Assembly: GCA_913055735.1 (NCBI GenBank)
Contig: CAJXKD010000001.1
Coordinates: 2,204,281 to 2,268,280 of the forward strand
Direction of reading: 5' to 3'
Length of the DNA: 64,000 bases
DNA from: an uncultured Rhodospirillales bacterium
Lineage (GTDB): Bacteria; Pseudomonadota; Alphaproteobacteria; Rhodospirillales; UBA2165
The translations under genes were made by a program, and so were the position numbers. Each line of letters begins with the position of its first letter. The first letter of the stretch is position 1. The notes under the pieces are model-generated. The model ran no database searches and was not told the DNA's origin. It saw only the letters and a list, made by a program, of their open reading frames with translations. Of this stretch, positions 8,728 to 17,051 are shown in pieces.

Positions 8728-9771
8728 CTACGCCGTCAGCGTGATGTGGTGCGCTCCTTCGGGCGCCCAGATGCCGTCGCGCCAGTTCTCGTAGTAAGGC
8801 GAGTAGGGTCGAATGCCGGGCACATTGAGCCATAGACGCCAAAGATGCCGCCGACGCTCCGGTTCCAACCAATCCTCGAACTCGGTGCGGGTGTGCAGCA
8901 TGACATGATTATTGAGCAGCTGGATGTCGCCGGGTTCGAAGTCCATGGCGAGGTGCAGTTCTTCGGCGATGTCGTTGAGCACCAGCATGGCGCGCCGGGT
9001 TTCGTCGGGGAGGTCCGGTGTCTCCGGCAGCGCGTGCCCCTTCTCGACATGTTTGAAACCGGCGGATACCGATAAACGGCCCTCGGGGTAGCAAAACAAC
9101 GGGCTTTCGTACCAGGCATGCTGGCCGGGCCCGATCTCGCCCATGCGGCCCCAGCAAAGAGGCTGCCTCAATGCATCGGCAAGGTCCGGATGGCGGCGGA
9201 CCATCTCGTTGTGAACGGCAATGGAACTGGCGATCTTCGAGGCGCCGCCCGATTTGGATTTCTGCAAACACAACAGGCCCACCACGTCGCATTGATCGAC
9301 GTGATAGAACATGGTGGCGTTGGTCTGATAGCCGCGATGTTGAGGATGGTCGAGGTCCTTACCGAGATCGGCGACATGGCCGAGCATGTCGCCCTGCGGG
9401 TTGTTGGAAAGGGGACGCCCGACATGGCGGCCGATGGCCCAATAGACGATGGCCGAGGTGAGACGATCCCAGCGGTCGACCGGCAGACCACGCAGTAAAA
9501 CGAAACCGCGCCCGTCCTTGAGGTCCTGTTTCGCGGTGGCGATCGCCGGTGCAAAGCGTCCGAGATCGAACTCTTCCGGCTGAAGATGAAGCAGGCCGTT
9601 GGCATCGTCGCCGATGCGGGCACGAATTTCCTGCGCCATCGTTTCCAGATCGGCAATCGCGGTCGCGTCCGTATCGATTGCCCAATCCGTCCGGGCAGCC
9701 ATCTCCGCCCCCGTCCAGCAGGCGGGATCGGTAACCGGTTCGCGGCGGGTATCGACGGCGGAACTTGTCAT
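8728..9771 (-). CDS. TauD/TfdA-like Fe(II)/2-oxoglutarate dioxygenase
   Basis: 347 residues. The iron-binding facial triad is visible as FYHVDQCDVVG (His-x-Asp, near residue 157) and a distal His in NNHVMLHTRTEF near residue 290, followed by the Arg-rich segment RRRHLWRLWL that usually binds 2-oxoglutarate. Enzymes of this fold hydroxylate or oxidatively cleave small organic acids, sulfonates or amines with O2. The substrate cannot be read from sequence. It is divergent from a hydroxyacid dehydrogenase and near a TRAP transporter, so it may act on the transported acid. It is cytoplasmic with no signal peptide. Confidence 0.8.
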   Translation of the reverse strand: MTSSAVDTRREPVTDPACWTGAEMAARTDWAIDTDATAIADLETMAQEIRARIGDDANGLLHLQPEEFDLGRFAPAIATAKQDLKDGRGFVLLRGLPVDRWDRLTSAIVYWAIGRHVGRPLSNNPQGDMLGHVADLGKDLDHPQHRGYQTNATMFYHVDQCDVVGLLCLQKSKSGGASKIASSIAVHNEMVRRHPDLADALRQPLCWGRMGEIGPGQHAWYESPLFCYPEGRLSVSAGFKHVEKGHALPETPDLPDETRRAMLVLNDIAEELHLAMDFEPGDIQLLNNHVMLHTRTEFEDWLEPERRRHLWRLWLNVPGIRPYSPYYENWRDGIWAPEGAHHITLTA

Positions 9772-9926
9772 GGAAATCGACTTTCGTCTGTTTTTCGTGA
9801 AGCCGCCGCTATTTCATCACAGCAGGAGGGCCGGCTCAAACATTGGCGACCGCGTCTTGCGGCCTTGAGTGAACGGGTCGCGTGGCGCAATGTGCCTCCA
9901 ACAAAAACACTCCGGAGGGAACAAAC

Positions 9927-10814
9927 GTGACCGACACTTTGCCAAAACTGGGATTTATCGGAACCGGCTTGATGGGGTTGCCCATGACCAAGCGGCTACT
10001 GGCTGCCGGTTATTCGGTGACGGTCTGGAACCGGACGTTGTCGAAAGCGGCACCTGCGGTGAAGGCGGGGGCTATTCTCGGTAAGTCGCCGAAAGCGGTG
10101 GCCGATGCCGCCGATACGGTTCTCATGTGTTTGACCGATGCCGCCGCGGTGGAACAGGTGATTTTCGGCCCGCAAGGCGTGGCCGAGAGCGACCACCCGC
10201 ACTATCTGGTCGATTTTTCAAGTATCCGGCCCGAAGCGGCGTTCGAATTCGCCGGCCGGTTGCGCGAACGGGCCGGCATCGCCTGGATCGATGCACCGGT
10301 GTCGGGCGGCGTCGACGGCGCCGAGGCGGGAACGCTCGCGATCATGGCGGGCGGCGAGGCGGCGGATGTGGATGCGGTACGGCCGATCCTGGCGCATCTC
10401 AGCCAGCGGGTGACCCATATGGGCCCGAGCGGCACGGGACAGATCACCAAGTTGGTCAATCAGGTGATCGCCGGAACGACGCTGGCGGTGGTGGCGGAGG
10501 CCGTGAACTTCGCGAGCCGCGCCGGTGTCGATGCCACGCGTCTGACCGAGGCATTGTCGGGGGGCTTCGCCGATTCCAAGCCTTTCCAGATTTTCGCGCC
10601 GCGGATGGCCATCGGAAAGCTCGATGATCCGCTCGGTTATCTCTACACCATGCTCAAGGATCTCGACACCGCCCACGACGTGGCCCGCGAGGCGCAGGCC
10701 GCTCTCCCCCTGGCGTCGATGGCGAGCGAACTCCTCCGGATGCTCGCTTCCCAGGGCTACGCGGAGAGCGATATCACGGCCCTGATCAAACTCTATGCGA
10801 GCCCGGAAGCCTGA
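9927..10814 (+). CDS. 3-hydroxyisobutyrate dehydrogenase / tartronate semialdehyde reductase family
   Basis: 295 residues from a GTG preceded at 7 nt by GGAGGGA, chosen over longer in-frame starts. The N-terminus LGFIGTGLMGLPMTKRLL is the NAD(P)-binding Rossmann loop. The substrate motif WIDAPVSGGVDGAEAGTL and the catalytic Lys in GQITKLVNQ (about residue 172) are intact. Family members oxidise or reduce beta-hydroxyacids such as 3-hydroxyisobutyrate or D-glycerate. It lies 142 bp upstream of a TRAP transporter on the same strand and divergent from a dioxygenase, so it probably handles an imported or derived hydroxyacid. The exact substrate is unknown. Confidence 0.85.
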   Translation: MTDTLPKLGFIGTGLMGLPMTKRLLAAGYSVTVWNRTLSKAAPAVKAGAILGKSPKAVADAADTVLMCLTDAAAVEQVIFGPQGVAESDHPHYLVDFSSIRPEAAFEFAGRLRERAGIAWIDAPVSGGVDGAEAGTLAIMAGGEAADVDAVRPILAHLSQRVTHMGPSGTGQITKLVNQVIAGTTLAVVAEAVNFASRAGVDATRLTEALSGGFADSKPFQIFAPRMAIGKLDDPLGYLYTMLKDLDTAHDVAREAQAALPLASMASELLRMLASQGYAESDITALIKLYASPEA

Positions 10815-10956
10815 TTTTCCGAAATTACACTGGAAATGTGGCAGAATCGGTAAATTATTGAGTTTCTACTGGAAAAACCAAATTAGCCGCGCTTAATATG
10901 CGGCCACGACCGAACAACCAAAATCAATACCGCCACCAATTTCTAGGGAGAGCAAT

Positions 10957-11979
10957 ATGTCTCGTATTTCTGCAGGCGTTCTACTCGCCGGCACCATGTT
11001 TGCCGGATCGATGCTGGCTTCGGCGCCCGTGAGTGCTGAAACGGTGACCCTCCGCATGGCCAACTGGGTTCCCCCGGTTCATCACTTCTCAAATACCGCG
11101 CGCGCCTGGCTCGATACCGTCGAGGCGGCGGCCGGCGGCGACCTCAAGGTTGAAATCGACAAGTCGGCTTTGGCGAAACCTCCGGGGCAGTATGACTTGG
11201 TGAAGAACGGCATTCGCAATATTGCCTGGTCGGTGGCCAACTACACGCCGGGCCGGTTCGACCTGTTCCAAATGGCCGAAGTGCCGTTCGCCACGGCCAA
11301 TGCCGAAACCGGCAGCGAGGCGCTGTGGAAGTGGTATGCCAAGCATAATTTCGAAAAAGTCGAATTCACCGACACCAAGCTGTTGGTCGCTTTCGTTCAT
11401 GGCCCGGGCGTCTTGCATTCCCGGACCGAGGTGACCGCCATCAACCAGCTTTCCGGTCAAAAGGTTCGCGTGCCGGGCAGCATGGTCGAATTCATGAAGG
11501 CCATTGGCTCGACCCCGGTGTTCATGCCGGCGACGTCGGTCAACGAAGGCTTGAACCGCGGCACGCTCGATGCGGTGACCTTCCCGTGGGAAGCCGTGAA
11601 GGGCTTCAGCCTGACCAAGCTCGCCACCTATCATCTGGAAATTCCGGGCGGTTTCTACACCACGGCGTTCATGATCAATATGAACCAGAAAACCTTCGAC
11701 GGTTTGAGCAAGAAGCACCGTGACGCGTTCCTGACCGCAGGCGGTGCGGCGGGCTCCAAGCTCGTCGGCAAGCACTGGGACATGGCGGATAAGGCGGGTA
11801 AGGCGGCCGCTGTTGCCAACGGCAACAAGATCCAGACCATCTCCAAGGCCGAATTCGCCAATCTGTCCAAGGGGACCGAGGCGGTTCGTCAGAACCTTAT
11901 CGAAAAGGCCAACAAGAAGGGCTTTGACGGTGAAGCTCTGATGAAAGAATTGGTCTCCATGATGCAAGGCAGCATGTAA
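10957..11979 (+). CDS. TRAP transporter solute-binding protein (DctP family), system 1
   Basis: 340 residues with a clear Sec signal peptide ending near VSAETVTL (cleavage around residue 27), so periplasmic. A strong AGGGAGAG ribosome site precedes the ATG. The family core is seen in KVRVPGSMVEFMKAIGSTPV and the following NEGLNRGTLDAVTFPWE region; the Arg in the VRVPGS strand normally salt-bridges a substrate carboxylate. It delivers a carboxylated solute to the membrane subunits encoded next, 2 bp and about 560 bp downstream. The ligand cannot be predicted. Its neighbours, a hydroxyacid dehydrogenase and a 2-oxoglutarate dioxygenase, suggest a small hydroxy- or oxo-acid. Confidence 0.9.
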   Translation: MSRISAGVLLAGTMFAGSMLASAPVSAETVTLRMANWVPPVHHFSNTARAWLDTVEAAAGGDLKVEIDKSALAKPPGQYDLVKNGIRNIAWSVANYTPGRFDLFQMAEVPFATANAETGSEALWKWYAKHNFEKVEFTDTKLLVAFVHGPGVLHSRTEVTAINQLSGQKVRVPGSMVEFMKAIGSTPVFMPATSVNEGLNRGTLDAVTFPWEAVKGFSLTKLATYHLEIPGGFYTTAFMINMNQKTFDGLSKKHRDAFLTAGGAAGSKLVGKHWDMADKAGKAAAVANGNKIQTISKAEFANLSKGTEAVRQNLIEKANKKGFDGEALMKELVSMMQGSM

Positions 11980-11981
11980 GG

Positions 11982-12518
11982 ATGGCCGATCTTTCGATCG
12001 GTAATCTGACCCGGCAAAGCGAGCGAGTCACTACGTGGCTCGCTCGTGCCGGTTCTGTCGGCTTGGCGGCGATGATGTTCCTGACATTGTTCGACGTCAT
12101 CGGTCGGTCTTTCGACAATCCTATCGTCGGTTCCGTCGAATTGACCGAGTTGATTATGGGGCTGATGATCTATCTCGCCATCGGTTATGCGACCTTTTGG
12201 CGATCGCACATTCGCGTCGACCTGCTGATCGGTTTCATGCCGCCCCGTGTCCAGGCGCTGATGGATACGCTGACCTATGCCATTGCCATCGTGTTTTCGG
12301 TGTTGCTGACGTGGCGTCTGTTTGTCGTTGCGACCGAGAAGATGACAAGCGGCGATATCACGCAGATATTCGAAATTCCCGTGTCGCCGGCCGCCTACGT
12401 CATGGCGCTTGCCAGCATCCTTCTGATTACCACGCTGGTGCTGCAATTCATTCTGTCGATACGGCACGTCTTCACGGGTGAACCCCCGGAAATTCAAAAA
12501 ACCGGCGGTTACGAGTAA
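11982..12518 (+). CDS. TRAP transporter small permease (DctQ), system 1
   Basis: 178 residues with four hydrophobic segments, the DctQ topology. Recognisable family features are the segment around FDVIGRSFDNPIVGSVELTE and the SHIRVDLLIGFMP loop. It begins 2 bp after the binding-protein stop and is 21 bp upstream of the large permease gene, so all three form one operon. DctQ is an integral membrane partner of DctM with no known transport path of its own. Confidence 0.9.
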   Translation: MADLSIGNLTRQSERVTTWLARAGSVGLAAMMFLTLFDVIGRSFDNPIVGSVELTELIMGLMIYLAIGYATFWRSHIRVDLLIGFMPPRVQALMDTLTYAIAIVFSVLLTWRLFVVATEKMTSGDITQIFEIPVSPAAYVMALASILLITTLVLQFILSIRHVFTGEPPEIQKTGGYE

Positions 12519-12539
12519 GCCGGAAAAAGTTCAGTTCTT

Positions 12540-13850
12540 ATGGATCCTATTACTCTCTCCATCGTCGTTTTCATTGCGCTGTTTGTTTTGCTGGCGCTCG
12601 GCCTGCCCATCGGCTTTGCCATGGGGGTCACCGGCTTTGTCGGCAGTCTGATGCTGATTGATGCGGATGCCGCCTTGGCGCTTCTTGGCCAGACCGCTTA
12701 CGAAACGGTGATTACCTACAATCTGTCTATCGTGCCCCTGTTCATCCTGATGGGCTACTTCGCCAGTAACTCGGGCCTATCCGAAGGGTTGTTCCAAGCG
12801 TGCAATACGTGGCTCGGCCACCGGCGTGGCGGATTGGGACTGGCGACCATCGGCGGTTGCGGCGCGTTTGCGGCGGTATGCGGGTCCAGCCTGGCGACGG
12901 CGGCGACCATGACACAGGTCGCGTTGCCGGAAATGAAGCGTTTCAACTATGACGACCGCCTGGCGACGGGCGCTATCGCCGCGGGGGGCACCATCGGTAT
13001 CCTTATCCCGCCGAGCGTTATTCTCGTGCTGTACGGCATTCTCACCGAAACCAACATCGCCGAACTGTTCCTCGCCGGATTCATCCCCGGCATCCTCACC
13101 GTGATTGCCTTCATGCTGACCATCTCAGTGGTGACGCGCCTTGATCCGGAGATCGGGCCGCGCGGCGACGCAACCACGTTGCGTCAGAAATTGATGGCCT
13201 TCAAAAACGTCTGGGGGACGGTCGTGCTGTTCATCCTGGTGATGGGCGGCATCTATTTCGGTTTCTTCTCTCCCGAGGAGGCGGCAGGGATCGGTGCGTC
13301 GGGTGCGCTTGCCCTGGCGTTGATTGCGCGGACCATGACGTGGCAGGTGTTTCTCAACTGTTTAATGGAAACGGTGCGCACCTCGGCGATGATCTTCACC
13401 ATCCTGATCGGCGCGATTCTGTTCAACAACTTCCTGATCCTCAGCCTGGTGCCGGACGCCATCGGCGGTTGGATCCAGGGATTGGCGTTGCCGTCGACGG
13501 CCATCCTTTTGATCATTTTGCTGATCTATCTGGTGTTGGGGTGTGCCCTCGATTCGCTTGCGATGATCCTGCTGACCATTCCCATCTTCTATCCGGTGGT
13601 CGCCAATCTGGGCTTCGACCCGATCTGGTTCGGCATCGTCGTGGTCATGGTCGTGGAACTGGGGCTGATTACGCCACCCATTGGCATGAATGTGTTCATC
13701 ATCAAGGGCATGGCGCCCGAGGTGCCGTTGGGGGCGATCTACAAGGGCGTCTTGCCCTTCGTTATTGCGCAGCTCTTGTTGATCGCGCTGATCGTTGCTT
13801 GGCCTGACTTGGCGACGTGGCTACCGAGCACCATGGCTCAATTCCAATAA
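12540..13850 (+). CDS. TRAP transporter large permease (DctM), system 1
   Basis: 436 residues and about 12 hydrophobic segments. Family marks are the glycine-rich GLPIGFAMGVTGF near the start, GSSLATAATMTQVALPEMKR, GGTIGILIPPSVILVLYG and ELGLITPPIGMNVF. DctM is the sodium-coupled channel-like subunit of tripartite ATP-independent periplasmic transporters. It is the last gene of the operon and ends 6 bp from convergent plsY. Confidence 0.93.
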   Translation: MDPITLSIVVFIALFVLLALGLPIGFAMGVTGFVGSLMLIDADAALALLGQTAYETVITYNLSIVPLFILMGYFASNSGLSEGLFQACNTWLGHRRGGLGLATIGGCGAFAAVCGSSLATAATMTQVALPEMKRFNYDDRLATGAIAAGGTIGILIPPSVILVLYGILTETNIAELFLAGFIPGILTVIAFMLTISVVTRLDPEIGPRGDATTLRQKLMAFKNVWGTVVLFILVMGGIYFGFFSPEEAAGIGASGALALALIARTMTWQVFLNCLMETVRTSAMIFTILIGAILFNNFLILSLVPDAIGGWIQGLALPSTAILLIILLIYLVLGCALDSLAMILLTIPIFYPVVANLGFDPIWFGIVVVMVVELGLITPPIGMNVFIIKGMAPEVPLGAIYKGVLPFVIAQLLLIALIVAWPDLATWLPSTMAQFQ

Positions 13851-13856
13851 GTGCTT

Positions 13857-14498
13857 CTAAGCCGGCTCGCCGTTTGACTTCTCACTCGGTTTTCGGCCGA
13901 TGCGGCTTTCCTCGCCTTTCAACAGGCGGCGGATATTGGCGTGGTGGCGGGCGATCCCCAATACGGCGAGCAACGCGGCGAGCACGGTGATGTTTTCATC
14001 GGCGAGCCACCAGGCATAGAAGGGCGACGCGGCGAAGGCGACAATGGCCGCCAGCGACGAATAGCGTAGTATGATGGCGACGGCGAGCCAGGTGAGGCAA
14101 GCGGCGATACCGACCGGCCAGGCGATGGCGAGCAACACGCCGAGAGTCGTCGCGACGCCCTTGCCGCCTTTGAATTTCAGCCAAAGCGGAAAATTGTGAC
14201 CGACAACCGCCATCAATCCGGCGACTATTGCAAGTTGCGACGCCAATTCCGGTGCTAGGTCGCCGCCCCATAGATTGGCGAGGGCCACCGCTAGTGCGCC
14301 TTTGCCGCCGTCTAGCAGCAGGGTCAATGCGGCGATCTTCTTGTTTCCGGTTCGCAACACGTTGGTCGCGCCGACATTGCCCGAACCGATGGTGCGGATG
14401 TCGCCGAGGCCGGCAGCTTTGGTCAGCAGAAGGCCGAAAGGAATGGATCCCACCAAATAGGCGAGGATGGCGGTGAGCATATGGGCATGCGAAATCAT
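13857..14498 (-). CDS. plsY: Acyl-phosphate:glycerol-3-phosphate acyltransferase
   Basis: 213 residues from the ATG that gives MISHAHMLTAILAYLVGS; a second ATG six codons on is equally possible, since neither has a strong ribosome site. The three PlsY motifs are present: GSIPFGLLLTK, GSGNVGATNVLR and the GHNFPLWLKFKGGKGVAT loop. Five or so membrane segments are evident. PlsY transfers the acyl group from acyl-phosphate to glycerol-3-phosphate at the cytoplasmic membrane, the first step of phospholipid synthesis. It follows pyrC by about 30 bp. The usual downstream neighbour dprA is now 5 kb away. Confidence 0.95.
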   Translation of the reverse strand: MISHAHMLTAILAYLVGSIPFGLLLTKAAGLGDIRTIGSGNVGATNVLRTGNKKIAALTLLLDGGKGALAVALANLWGGDLAPELASQLAIVAGLMAVVGHNFPLWLKFKGGKGVATTLGVLLAIAWPVGIAACLTWLAVAIILRYSSLAAIVAFAASPFYAWWLADENITVLAALLAVLGIARHHANIRRLLKGEESRIGRKPSEKSNGEPA

Positions 14499-14530
14499 CT
14501 GATCAGTATAGGGCCGCCAGTCGGCGCTGC

Positions 14531-15865
14531 CTATTTTTCCAGTTGGTAGACCGTGCGTCCGTCGATGACCGTACGCTTCACCAGCCCTTGGACCGGGCGG
14601 CCGTCGAAAGGTGAGTTCTTGGCCTTGCTGGCTAGGTCGTCGGCATCGATTTTCCAGGCCCGATCGGGATCGAAAAGGGTGAAGTCCGCCGCGCTGTCCG
14701 GTTGCAAACGTCCGGCGGGCAAATCCATCAAATCGGCGGGAACATGGGTGAGTTTGGCCAGCAAATCCGACAGGCTCAATTGACCGTTGTGATAAAGTTC
14801 GAGCGAGACCGGTAGGAGCGTTTCCACACCGACACCGCCATAGGCCGCTTGCATGAAGGGCTGACGCTTTGAGTCCTCGTCGTGCGGCGCGTGATCGCTG
14901 GCGATGATATCGATCGTGTCGTCCTTCAACCCTTCGACGACGGCGAGGCGGTCCTCTTCGCTGCGCAGCGGTGGCGACAGTTTGGCGAAGGTGCGATAGT
15001 CGCCGATGGAGGTTTCGTTGAGCGCGAAATAGGGGGGCGCCGTATCGCAAGTGACGTTGAGGCCCCTATCCTTTGCGCGGCGTATTGCCTCGATGGCGGC
15101 AGCCGTCGACACATGGGCGAAATGCAGCCGTCCGCCAGTATGCTCCAACAGCCGGATGTCACGCTCCACCATGATGGTTTCGGCGACGGTGGGCACGCCG
15201 GGCAGGCCGAGGCGCATGGCGATCTCACCTTCGTTCATGGCGGTGTCCGCGGCGAGGCTGGGCTCTTCCGGGTGTTGGACGATCAGGAGCCCGAAAGTAT
15301 CGGCATAGGACAGCGCGCGGCGCATGGTCTGCGTATCGGCGATGGCATGAATACCGTCCGTGAAGGCGACCGCACCGGCTTGCGCCAAAACGCCCATTTC
15401 GGCCAGTTCCTTGCCTTCCAGTTCCTTGGTCACCGCCCCATAGGGATAGACTTTGGTGAGACCGATGAGGCGCGCCCGCCGGGCCATGAATTCCACGACG
15501 GACATGTCGGCGATCACCGGAATGGTGTTGGGCAGACAGACCATGGAGGTGACGCCGCCGGCGGTCGCGGCCCGGCCCGCCGATTCGATGGTGCCCTTGT
15601 GCTCCTGGCCCGGTTCGCGGATTTGTACCCGGATATCGACGAGACCGGGCGCCAAGCACAGTCCGCCGCAATCAATGATTTCCGTATCGGAACCGATGTT
15701 GGGTGCCGTTACTTCCGCGCCGGCCGCGGCAATCTTCTCGCCAGACGTCAACACACCGCCGATTGTATCGAGGCCGGTCGCGGGATCGATCAGGCGTGCG
15801 TTGACGTAGGCCACCGGCCCCAGCCGGTCGTCGGGTTTGGCGTGCGTCCACATACCCTGGGCCAT
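14531..15865 (-). CDS. pyrC: Dihydroorotase-like protein PyrC, HxH metal motif missing
   Basis: 444 residues of the amidohydrolase fold. Several family marks are intact: REPGQEHKG, AGGVTSMVCLPNT, FAHVST and ASDHAPH. The HxH pair that normally precedes REPG and binds the first zinc is replaced: the text reads LVDIRVQIREPG, with Arg and Gln where His should be. Known proteins with this change (PyrC-prime or PyrX types beside pyrB) lack dihydroorotase activity and instead stabilise aspartate carbamoyltransferase. That role is inferred here. The start overlaps the pyrB stop by one base (TGATG), implying translational coupling with its probable partner. Confidence 0.88.
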   Translation of the reverse strand: MAQGMWTHAKPDDRLGPVAYVNARLIDPATGLDTIGGVLTSGEKIAAAGAEVTAPNIGSDTEIIDCGGLCLAPGLVDIRVQIREPGQEHKGTIESAGRAATAGGVTSMVCLPNTIPVIADMSVVEFMARRARLIGLTKVYPYGAVTKELEGKELAEMGVLAQAGAVAFTDGIHAIADTQTMRRALSYADTFGLLIVQHPEEPSLAADTAMNEGEIAMRLGLPGVPTVAETIMVERDIRLLEHTGGRLHFAHVSTAAAIEAIRRAKDRGLNVTCDTAPPYFALNETSIGDYRTFAKLSPPLRSEEDRLAVVEGLKDDTIDIIASDHAPHDEDSKRQPFMQAAYGGVGVETLLPVSLELYHNGQLSLSDLLAKLTHVPADLMDLPAGRLQPDSAADFTLFDPDRAWKIDADDLASKAKNSPFDGRPVQGLVKRTVIDGRTVYQLEK

Positions 15866-16833
15866 CAGATGTTCCGCGCCTCCGCATTTTCATGTTGGGT
15901 TGCGAGGATATCGAGACAGGCCATGCGTACCGCGACGCCCATTTCCACTTGTTCGCGGATAACGCTGCGGGAAAAGTCGTCGGCGACTTCCGAATCGATC
16001 TCGACACCGCGGTTGGACGGGCCGGGATGCATGATCAGCGCGTCTTCCTTGGCGGCGCCCAGCTTGTCGTAGTCGAGCCCGTAGAACAGGAAGTACTCGC
16101 GGATCGATGGGATGAAATTCCCTTTCATCCGTTCGGTCTGCAGGCGCAGCATCATGACGATGTCGCAATCCTCCAGCCCCTCCTTCATGTCGGTGAAAAC
16201 CTCCACGCCGTACCGGTCCGCGTGGCGCGGCAGCAGGGTCTTGGGCCCGACAAGGCGCACTTGCGCGCCCATGGTGGTCAGCAGCAGGATGTTGGAGCGC
16301 GCGACGCGCGAATGCAGGATGTCGCCGCAAATGGCGATCTTGAGGCCCTGAAGCCGTCCTAAGCGGCGGCGGATGGTCAAGGCGTCGAGCAGCGCTTGCG
16401 TCGGATGCTCGTGGCTGCCGTCGCCGGCATTGATCACGGCGCAATTGACTTTTTCCGATAACAGTTTGGTCGCCCCCGATTCGGGGTGGCGCACGACCAG
16501 CACGTCGGGATGCATGGCGTTCAAGGTCATCGCCGTGTCGATCAGGGTTTCGCCCTTCTTGATGGCGCTGGTGGCAACCGACATGTTGATCACATCCGCG
16601 CCGAGCCGTTTGCCGGCCAGCTCGAACGACGTGCTCGTTCGGGTCGAAGACTCGAAGAACAGGTTGATAATGGTACGGCCGCGCAGTGCGTCGAGTTTCT
16701 TATCGGCTCGGCGATTCAGCTCCACATACTCCTCGGACTTGTCGAGCAGCACGGTAATCTCCTCAGGAGATAGACCTTCGATACCGATGAGATCACGGTG
16801 GGGGAAAAGGGGGGGAACCGGTTGGTCGGCCAT
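15865..16833 (-). CDS. pyrB: Aspartate carbamoyltransferase catalytic chain
   Basis: 322 residues. The carbamoyl-phosphate motif [19 protein letters not shown], the HPTQALLD motif and the aspartate-binding region around [10 protein letters not shown] are all present. The enzyme condenses carbamoyl phosphate with aspartate in the second step of pyrimidine synthesis. No regulatory pyrI gene is nearby. The one-base overlap with a motif-poor PyrC suggests the dodecameric ATCase/pseudo-DHOase type of assembly. It is the first gene of a pyrB-pyrC-plsY run; the 218-bp region upstream, before the divergent cyclase gene, shows no recognisable operator. Confidence 0.96.
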   Translation of the reverse strand: MADQPVPPLFPHRDLIGIEGLSPEEITVLLDKSEEYVELNRRADKKLDALRGRTIINLFFESSTRTSTSFELAGKRLGADVINMSVATSAIKKGETLIDTAMTLNAMHPDVLVVRHPESGATKLLSEKVNCAVINAGDGSHEHPTQALLDALTIRRRLGRLQGLKIAICGDILHSRVARSNILLLTTMGAQVRLVGPKTLLPRHADRYGVEVFTDMKEGLEDCDIVMMLRLQTERMKGNFIPSIREYFLFYGLDYDKLGAAKEDALIMHPGPSNRGVEIDSEVADDFSRSVIREQVEMGVAVRMACLDILATQHENAEARNI

Positions 16834-17051
16834 AAAGGCGATTTATAGGCCCGCGCCGATTCAGGAGCAAGCTTTTGGATAAGGGGGGCGCCCTTTAATT
16901 TCTGGCTCCGACCCTCTCGAATCGCGGAAAACGGGAGTAATTTGTGTTGTGTTCCAGGATATGGATATCAAATTCCTGATGATACTGGTAAGAGGGAAGA
17001 AGTGGTGGGTGCGGCATTTCTGCCTCTGCCCAACCTGACCGGGGGCTATGG

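Noticed and set aside
10838-10860. Possible sigma54 promoter (TGGCAG...) before TRAP system 1
   Set aside because: The -12 element GC pair with correct spacing is missing, and no sigma54 activator is nearby.
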